Virus record (IMG/VR): IMGVR_UViG_3300005663_000033
Span: 49,444 to 113,443 of that record
Strand: one strand, 5' to 3'
DNA: 64,000 nucleotides
Origin: a virus
Part shown: piece by piece, positions 58,507 through 64,000 of the stretch
Numbering within the stretch: position 1 is the stretch's first letter
How the letters are laid out: every line of letters starts with the position of its first letter
Notes under the pieces: model-generated
What the model was told of the DNA's origin: nothing
Database searches by the model: none
What the model saw: only the letters and a program-made list of their open reading frames with translations
Program-made: the position numbers and the translations under genes

Positions 58507-59073
58507 ATGATGGCCAAAAGAAACGACAATACACTAGACTGGTGGAACAAAAGATATTCCATTGCCGATGTTCATAAAATATGGTCTTCCAAGAAGCGCC
58601 TACAATTTTACGATATGATCGCTACTGCGATACCGAGAATATCGGCAACAATTCTAGATGTTGGTAGTGGATTCGGCTTTGGACCAGCACATCTAATGAA
58701 TATTTATAGCGGTTGGGATATTGAAGGTTTAGATTTTAGCACAAAAGCATGTGCCGAAGCTGTAATACAAACATATTGTGTCAATATAATTACGGATAAT
58801 ATTCCTGATAAATATGATTATATTATCTCAGCAGAGACAATGGAACATTTTAGCGATCCAATGACTGTTTTGGCTAAGATGTACAAAGCGGCTACGAAAG
58901 CTGTAATACTGACCGTTCCTTATATGGGAGGGATTAGTGAAATACATATCACCTCTTTTGATATACACACTTTTAATAAATATTCGAATGTACAGGTTAC
59001 ACTATCTGATAATAAGCACTTTATGCTTGTAGTAATTCCAAAACTTTTCGAAACAAGCGATAGTGAAACATGA
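58507..59073 (+). CDS. class I SAM-dependent methyltransferase, 188 aa
   Basis: ILDVGSGFGFGPAHL (motif I), GLDFSTKA, YIISAETMEHFSDP and a VILTVPY strand. Belongs with the UbiE/methyltransf_11 group. Coupled by ATGA to the FkbM gene after it. Confidence 0.78.
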   Translation: MMAKRNDNTLDWWNKRYSIADVHKIWSSKKRLQFYDMIATAIPRISATILDVGSGFGFGPAHLMNIYSGWDIEGLDFSTKACAEAVIQTYCVNIITDNIPDKYDYIISAETMEHFSDPMTVLAKMYKAATKAVILTVPYMGGISEIHITSFDIHTFNKYSNVQVTLSDNKHFMLVVIPKLFETSDSET

Positions 59074-59768
59074 GCAATCGGCAAAAAGATACCGAAATGA
59101 ATGAACATACTAAAATACAACTTCAACTAGACAGATGTAATCGTTATTTGTTTTTTTCGAAAGGAATTTTACCACCAGAACCAATTTTTGTTGATATTGG
59201 ATCAAGAACTGGTATTCACGCAATAGCTCTTTATAAAAAGTTCAATAGTAAAATTATTGTTTATGAGGCGAATGAAGAAAATTATCATCTTCTAAATCAA
59301 GCAGTATCTGGATTAAAAATTATTACTCATCAGTTAGCAGTAACGGGTCGGGATGGTGAAATTGATTTTTTTGAATTCCCAGGAGGATGTTCTAATAGTA
59401 TTTACCCAAGACACATACAAGATATAGGATCATCCAGGGCGAATATGAGATTGATACAAAGAGTTAAAGTTAAATCAACCAGCATAGAATCTATCATAAA
59501 GGCGAACAACATTCCTCGCATAGATGTGCTTTTTTGTAACTGTGAAGGTGCGGAACTTGGCATAATAGATGAGATTGTGAATAAGCTCAGTTTACGAAAC
59601 AAAATAAAGCAACTTTGTATTTCTTTTCATGGAGGAAAAATTTATCCACAAAAACAAACAACCGATGCTATAAAAAGAATGTCTGAGTTTTTTTTAATGA
59701 CTACAGAAACAGGCGATTTTTCCTGTCATCTTTTTATTAACAGAAATTCGGTATCTTTCACCCATTAG
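59070..59768 (+). CDS. FkbM-family methyltransferase, second copy, 232 aa
   Basis: IFVDIGSRTGIHAIALY, IVYEANEENYHLL and LFCNCEGAELGIIDE follow the FkbM order, and a C-terminal region follows. Diverged from the copy at 54925. Last gene of the block before the promoter of the second polymerase half. Confidence 0.78.
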   Translation: MSNRQKDTEMNEHTKIQLQLDRCNRYLFFSKGILPPEPIFVDIGSRTGIHAIALYKKFNSKIIVYEANEENYHLLNQAVSGLKIITHQLAVTGRDGEIDFFEFPGGCSNSIYPRHIQDIGSSRANMRLIQRVKVKSTSIESIIKANNIPRIDVLFCNCEGAELGIIDEIVNKLSLRNKIKQLCISFHGGKIYPQKQTTDAIKRMSEFFLMTTETGDFSCHLFINRNSVSFTH

Positions 59769-59793
59769 TTTTTGTATATAAAAATTTCTGATT

Positions 59794-59831
59794 TTGTGAA
59801 ACAATAAATAGACTTGAAGGTATAATAAGAT
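59794..59831 (+). promoter_or_regulatory. conserved phage promoter, copy 5
   Basis: TTGTGAAACA begins 27 bases before TATAAT (59821-59826), with CTTGAAGG before and AAG after. The next ATG is 5 bases past the -10 box, so the messenger would start at or next to the start codon. Confidence 0.82.
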
Positions 59832-61781
59832 ATGATCACATTCGCAAAATGCAAGTGCAAGGTCGAAAAGGGTAGATTTAGTATTAATGATATCCATCTA
59901 GATTGTCCTGCTGTATGGCAGCTAATTGCTAGTGGCCATACGGTTGGTGTCTTTCAGCTTGAGAAGAATCTTGGCCAAGATTGGTCCAAAAGGGTTAGAC
60001 CAGATAGCCTAGAAGAGCTTGCTGCGCTTACTGCTTTACTTCGTCCAGGACCACTTGAATCAAATATGACGCAAGATTATGTGGACATCAAATTCGGACG
60101 CAAAAAACAATCATATCTACATCCGGCTTTGAAACCAATTCTTGAACCTACATTCGGATGCCTTGTCTACCAAGAACAGGCTATTCGTATTGCTACTGAC
60201 ATTGCTGGACTCAGTCCTGAAAGTGCAGACGAACTCAGAAAAGCGATTGGTAAGAAAAAGCCGGAACTCATGGCCAAAGTTAAGAGCAAATTTGTCAAAG
60301 GCGCTATAGAATATGGTAAGATCGGCCAGGATGTGGCTGAAGAAATATTCGGATGGATTGAAAAATGTCAGAGATACTCATTTAACAAAAGCCACGCAGT
60401 AAGTTATGGTATGATTGCATATCAAACTGCATGGTTAAAGTGCCACTTTCCACACGAGTTCTTTGCAAGTTATCTGACCTATTCCCAATATAAAGGCGAT
60501 CCAAAGGAAGAAATTTACAAACTGGTACAGGATTCTAGATTGTTTGGGGTTGATATTCTGCCTCCAGACATTCGACGTGGCAATATTCATTTTCGGATGA
60601 CTCAAAAACCACAAAAAAGTATAGCGTTTGGTCTGGCGCACGTTAGGGGTGTTGGAGCATCAGCCATCCAGAAAATCGTCGCAGCGGGCCTTAAAACATC
60701 AGGAATGGACCCCCTAGATGAGGCCGTGATGAATCACGGCGGCAGTGCATCTTGTGCCGCAAAAACATCGACTGTTGAATCTATTTCAGATGAAGCAACA
60801 GCAACACCATCCTGTCTCAAAACTTGGGCAGATTTTTTAGCAGCGGTTCCAAGCTTTCACAGAAATGTCGGCATTGCCCTAATTAAATCCGGCGCTTGTG
60901 ATTGCTATAATATGGGACGCAGCGAAATGGTACGAGAACTTGAAGTAGTACTTGGAACTGCGGTTCGTGATTCGACTGGCAAAAAGGTCGAAATCAAAGG
61001 ATTAACAAGTAAAGAGAGGATCTATTTTTTCGATCATCTACAACAGAGTGAGATGACTACTCAGGAAATTTTAAGACAGATGGCTCAACCTCCGGGGGAT
61101 AAGACAAAAACTATTGGACAAATGACCAAAGGGGAGTTGGTGTTCGCAGCAAAGGCATATCTAGATCAAGCTGATGCAGCTTTCGACGGCATAATCGATG
61201 GGGATGGAAAATTTGTTTACACATCCACAGAAGAGAAAGAAGCTTGGCTTGAAAACATAGGTAGTCGCACTAAGAAAAAAATAGAAGAACTAATGTTGCA
61301 GAATGGTTATAAGGATGTAGTGGTCAAACCTCCGTGTTCTAGTGACGCCAGACGCAGAATAATTGCAGCCAAAGCGGAGATGCTTGAAGGATCGCTTAGT
61401 GACACGAATACGGCTAAAGCTACCGCAGAGAAACATTTTTTGGGTATCGCGTTATCTTGTTCTCAGGCTGATGATGCAGATGATACTCTTGCTACTCATA
61501 CGTGTTTGGACGTAGCCAAAGCACCTAATAAAGAAGATATTGTAGTTTGTGCAATTATAGATAGCGTCAAACACACAAAAACCAAGAGAGGAAAAAATCC
61601 AGGTCAGCCAATGTGTTTTTTAACTATATCAGATTCTACATATTCGATAGATCACGCCGTTGTGTTTCCAGATGCGTTTGGTAAATTAAAAGCATTTTGT
61701 AAAGATGATCTGATTTGTTTGGTTTATGGACAAAAGCAAAAGGGTAGCTTTATAATAAAAGATATTCAAAAATTGATGTGA
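59832..61781 (+). CDS. dnaE: DNA polymerase III alpha, C-terminal half, 649 aa
   Basis: Continues where the first half stops: VGVFQLEKN, LAALTALLRPGPLESNM, FGCLVYQEQ, AIGKKKPELM and SFNKSHAVSYG are the finger-domain blocks of DnaE. The HhH/tau-binding part follows, with a long unusual insert (about 290-560), then an OB-fold near the end (VVCAIIDSVKHTKTKRG). It lacks the catalytic Asp, so alone it cannot polymerise. No ribosome site precedes the ATG; the promoter puts the transcript start at about the ATG, implying leaderless translation or a later start. No intein blocks at the junction. Confidence 0.88.
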   Translation: MITFAKCKCKVEKGRFSINDIHLDCPAVWQLIASGHTVGVFQLEKNLGQDWSKRVRPDSLEELAALTALLRPGPLESNMTQDYVDIKFGRKKQSYLHPALKPILEPTFGCLVYQEQAIRIATDIAGLSPESADELRKAIGKKKPELMAKVKSKFVKGAIEYGKIGQDVAEEIFGWIEKCQRYSFNKSHAVSYGMIAYQTAWLKCHFPHEFFASYLTYSQYKGDPKEEIYKLVQDSRLFGVDILPPDIRRGNIHFRMTQKPQKSIAFGLAHVRGVGASAIQKIVAAGLKTSGMDPLDEAVMNHGGSASCAAKTSTVESISDEATATPSCLKTWADFLAAVPSFHRNVGIALIKSGACDCYNMGRSEMVRELEVVLGTAVRDSTGKKVEIKGLTSKERIYFFDHLQQSEMTTQEILRQMAQPPGDKTKTIGQMTKGELVFAAKAYLDQADAAFDGIIDGDGKFVYTSTEEKEAWLENIGSRTKKKIEELMLQNGYKDVVVKPPCSSDARRRIIAAKAEMLEGSLSDTNTAKATAEKHFLGIALSCSQADDADDTLATHTCLDVAKAPNKEDIVVCAIIDSVKHTKTKRGKNPGQPMCFLTISDSTYSIDHAVVFPDAFGKLKAFCKDDLICLVYGQKQKGSFIIKDIQKLM

Positions 61782-61784
61782 TTT

Positions 61785-61822
61785 TTGTGAAACAAAAATT
61801 CGAGTTGGACGTATAATAAGGT
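61785..61822 (+). promoter_or_regulatory. conserved phage promoter, copy 6
   Basis: TTGTGAAACA begins 27 bases before TATAAT (61812-61817), with GTTGGACG before and AAGG after. Essentially the consensus of the family. Drives SSB. Confidence 0.88.
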
Positions 61823-61839
61823 AACCACATCGTGTGGTT
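61823..61839 (+). promoter_or_regulatory. hairpin at the 5' end of the SSB transcript
   Basis: AACCACA-TCG-TGTGGTT, a perfect 7-bp stem with a 3-base loop, sits where transcription should begin. May stabilise the messenger or serve as an autoregulatory site. Confidence 0.55.
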
Positions 61840-61870
61840 TCCGTGGGAACAAAGGGAAAGGTGAATTGAA

Positions 61871-62287
61871 ATGGCAGAACTAGGTGTATTCGGTGTTGGT
61901 GTGGCTACGGCAGATTCGGAGCTTAGAACAGTTGGCGAAGATCAGAAGGTGTGTACCGTTAATCTAGCCTTCAATCGAAGTTACAGAAAAAGAGGCGAGG
62001 ATAAGTGGCAACAAGAGCCATGTTTTGTAAGGGTTACTGTTTGGGGTAATCGTGCCGAACGGATGGTTGAACTGGTAAAGAAGGGACAGCCCGTTTATGT
62101 CGTTGGTTACTTAAAGCAGGAAACATGGGAAAAGGATGGCCAAAAGAGAGTTGCATATTCAATTAATGCCCGTGATTTTCAATTATGTGAAAAGCTCGGT
62201 AAAAAGAATAGCGAGCCACAAGCGGTGGGTGCAACAACTGCTCCAGCGGAATCACCAGTTAATGACGACAGTGACATTCCATTTTGA
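61871..62287 (+). CDS. ssb: single-stranded DNA-binding protein, 138 aa
   Basis: OB-fold SSB: VGVATADSELR, CTVNLAFNR, PCFVRVTVWGNRAERM and GQPVYVVGYL, then an acidic linker and the DDSDIPF tip that binds partner proteins. Length close to small bacterial SSBs. GGGAAAGG before the ATG. Confidence 0.93.
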   Translation: MAELGVFGVGVATADSELRTVGEDQKVCTVNLAFNRSYRKRGEDKWQQEPCFVRVTVWGNRAERMVELVKKGQPVYVVGYLKQETWEKDGQKRVAYSINARDFQLCEKLGKKNSEPQAVGATTAPAESPVNDDSDIPF

Positions 62288-62304
62288 GGGAGGGGATGTT
62301 ATGA

Positions 62305-62901
62305 ATGAAACGTAAGCTGTCTTTAGATGAGTTCATTGTTCTTTTAGCACGGAAAATAGATATTCTTTATTCGAATAATTGCGCAGATGAAGAAGATTAT
62401 ATCCAGGCTGGACATCTAAAATTGGCCGAGATTAGCGGTAACAGACGTAAACAACGAGATTTTAGGGGATATGCCATTATTGCGATTGCTCGTGCGATGA
62501 GAAAAGCAGCCTTAGATGCGACTGGTGCAGCGTCTGCGACAGGAAGAGTTAAAAGAAAAGCTCATAGCACAGAATTACTCTTAGCGGCTAGCAAGACAGA
62601 AAATGAAATATGTCGTGAGTTGAAGATAAGCGCAATGGCACTAGCTGATTTAAAATCGTTGATCAATACTGAATCTTGGCATAGGTTATTTGACGAACCA
62701 GCGAATCCAACCGAACCGTTTTCGTTAATGGATGACCTTTTGTCGTCTAGCCACCTAACAGAAGAAGATAAAACTCTTTTGCAAGCACAATTCGATAGTG
62801 ATATAGATAGCCTAAGATTAACTCGGAGACAAAGATGGCTACAATTCAAAAATATCCGACACAAATTGACTAGGAGTGGTTATGGTCCAGAAACCAGTTA
62901 A
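62305..62901 (+). CDS. sigma-factor-like protein, 198 aa
   Basis: EEDYIQAGHLKLAEI and FRGYAIIAIARAMRKAALD look like sigma region 2. A C-terminal HTH-like segment (LTRRQRWLQFKNIRHKL) could be region 4. Divergent, so the call is tentative. A GGGAGGGG site precedes it. Second such protein in the window, after the one at 33045. Confidence 0.55.
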   Translation: MKRKLSLDEFIVLLARKIDILYSNNCADEEDYIQAGHLKLAEISGNRRKQRDFRGYAIIAIARAMRKAALDATGAASATGRVKRKAHSTELLLAASKTENEICRELKISAMALADLKSLINTESWHRLFDEPANPTEPFSLMDDLLSSSHLTEEDKTLLQAQFDSDIDSLRLTRRQRWLQFKNIRHKLTRSGYGPETS

Positions 62902-63424
62902 GGGAGAATCTTGGAGAGATGTTGTGGGGTATGAAGGACTGTATCTGGTGTCTAATTATGGTAGGATCAAGAGCTTGCCAAGGAAAACCACGAGTGGTAA
63001 AGTATTGAAGCAAATGAAACAAAAAAGTGGACATATATTTTTTGGTCTATCTATGAATGGTAACGAAAAACATCACAATATAGCGAAATTGATGATGCAA
63101 GCTTTTGTTGGACCATGTCCCGCAGATATGGAATGTTGTCATAACGATGGTAATCCTGGAAACAACAACATATCCAATTTGAGATATGATACCCACAAAA
63201 ACAACATGGCAGACAGAAAAAAACACGGAACATTTGTTCCACCTCCAATCAATTTTGGTTCTAATAATGGTAATTCTAAATTAAGTTCAATAGACATTAA
63301 AAAAATCAAAGAATTACTTATAGATAACGTTAAAATAAGAATAGTAGCAGCATTGTTTAAAGTCCATATTACCACAATTTACAAAATTCGTAATAAAAAA
63401 ACATGGAGACATGTTTGTGGATAA
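62882..63424 (+). CDS. NUMOD4/HNH homing endonuclease, 180 aa
   Basis: ESWRDVVGYEGLYLVSNYGRIKSL is the NUMOD4 domain (shown whole only in short form as GYEGLYLVSNYG). ECCHNDGNPGNNNISNL supplies the HNH core and HKNNMADRKKHG follows. The C-terminus is an HTH (ALFKVHITTIYKI). A different family from HNH copies A-C. The ATG at 62882 follows AGGAG and lies inside the sigma-like gene. Confidence 0.88.
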   Translation: MVQKPVKGESWRDVVGYEGLYLVSNYGRIKSLPRKTTSGKVLKQMKQKSGHIFFGLSMNGNEKHHNIAKLMMQAFVGPCPADMECCHNDGNPGNNNISNLRYDTHKNNMADRKKHGTFVPPPINFGSNNGNSKLSSIDIKKIKELLIDNVKIRIVAALFKVHITTIYKIRNKKTWRHVCG

Positions 63425-64000
63425 AAGAAGAATATTGTTTATCGGAGAAGCGTCTTTTCTGGCGACCGGGTTTAGCACGTACTGGCACGAAGTTCTAAAA
63501 AGACTGCATAAGACCGGTGAGTTCGAGATTGCAGAACTTGGTTCTTATGGCCACGATGATGATCCGCGATGTAAACAAGTACCGTGGAAATTCTATCCAG
63601 TTGCTCCTGCTAAAAGCAATGCTGCCGCAATGGCCATTTATGATCCACGCGTAAATCCAACTCATCAATTTGGAGAAGGGAGATTTAACGATGTATGTTT
63701 AGACTTCAAACCAGATATTGTTTGTGGAATCCGCGATTGGTGGATGGATGAATTTGTGTTGCGATCTCCATTGCGCCATAATTTCAAGTTCATATGGATG
63801 CCGACTATCGATGGTGAACCGCAAAGAGAATTGTGGTTGGATTCATATCGTCAGGCCGACCGTATCCTTACCTATTCCGAATATGGATTTAATTTACTCA
63901 AGAAAACAGGAAGACGTGGCACTGACCTTGTTACCGTAGCATCTCCCGGTGCTGATTTGGAAATATTCAAACCTCCAGAAAGCAAGAGGGACCATAAAGC
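63411..64000 (+). CDS. glycosyltransferase, GT-B/GT4-like (partial, runs off the window)
   Basis: Open from the ATG at 63411 (after TGGAGAC, overlapping the HNH stop) to the window edge. ILFIGEASFLATGFSTYWHEVL, PDIVCGIRDWW, RILTYSEYG and VASPGADLEIFKP are the first Rossmann domain and hinge of GT4-type enzymes, each quoted in part. About 196 residues are visible; the C-terminal sugar-nucleotide domain is outside. Confidence 0.75.
   Translation, partial: MFVDKRRILFIGEASFLATGFSTYWHEVLKRLHKTGEFEIAELGSYGHDDDPRCKQVPWKFYPVAPAKSNAAAMAIYDPRVNPTHQFGEGRFNDVCLDFKPDIVCGIRDWWMDEFVLRSPLRHNFKFIWMPTIDGEPQRELWLDSYRQADRILTYSEYGFNLLKKTGRRGTDLVTVASPGADLEIFKPPESKRDHK

Noticed and set aside
54700-59900. Split intein joining the polymerase halves
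   Set aside because: The first half has no intein block A/B after the extein, and the second has no block F/G before VGVFQLEKN. The cyanobacterial DnaE split-intein site (before FNKSH) is intact in the second half.
1-64000. CRISPR array, rRNA genes or insertion sequences
   Set aside because: No regularly spaced direct repeats, no rRNA core sequences, and no transposase or terminal inverted repeats were seen.

Overview
This 64 kb window looks like the replication and accessory half of a large tailed dsDNA bacteriophage. Nearly every gene lies on the + strand, in tightly packed cassettes with ATGA or GTGA stop/start overlaps and AGGAGG-like ribosome sites. There are two tRNA genes, many proteins of under 120 residues, and a full phage-type replication and nucleotide set: split DNA polymerase III alpha, DnaB-like helicase, DnaG-like primase, RecA/UvsX, SSB, RNase H, ThyX, class II ribonucleotide reductase and dCMP deaminase. 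No head, tail, lysis or rRNA genes are seen, so 'phage' is an inference; a megaplasmid is the main alternative. The host cannot be named from the window.

Layout. 1-4.2 kb: tRNA-Glu, tRNA-Lys, small unknown proteins and an isochorismatase-like hydrolase. 4.3-9.7 kb: a ubiquitin-like conjugation cassette made of a beta-grasp protein, an E2-like protein with a long Cys-rich zinc array reached by an apparent +1 frameshift, a JAMM/JAB peptidase and an E1/ThiF-like enzyme, followed by a radical SAM protein. This is the most striking system in the window. 9.7-14.8 kb: small genes, one lone minus-strand lipoprotein and two strong terminators. 14.8-24.3 kb: a Ycf46-like AAA+ ATPase, a DUF3150-like protein, a Cys-rich protein, Ycf35/DUF1257-like, BRCT, DUF262-like, GMP reductase/IMPDH-like, FeoA-like and DUF2997-like proteins. 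25-31 kb: peptide deformylase, zinc proteins, an HNH endonuclease, a BrxL-like AAA+ protein without the Lon domain, and ThyX.

31-45 kb: XerC/D-type recombinase, ClpP, sigma-like factor, two lipoproteins, an exported trypsin-like protease, HD hydrolase, NrdJ, an intein-bearing phosphoesterase, a PD-(D/E)XK nuclease, an MT-A70 methyltransferase and RNase H. 45-52.5 kb: RecA, dCMP deaminase, a second HNH copy set, helicase, primase, a DUF5664 nucleotide hydrolase and a second Cas4/RecB-like nuclease. 52.5-61.8 kb: DNA polymerase III alpha cut into two genes around a 5 kb block of glycosyltransferases and methyltransferases. 61.8-64 kb: SSB, another sigma-like protein, a NUMOD4/HNH endonuclease and the start of a glycosyltransferase.

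Six sites share a near-identical 38-bp promoter with TTGTGNAACA exactly 27 bp upstream (start to start) of TATAAT. They lie before a 96-aa small gene, a small coiled-coil gene, the recombinase, an FmdB-like gene, the C-terminal polymerase half and SSB, so they appear to mark the transcription units. All functional calls rest on reading motifs by eye; no database search was run.
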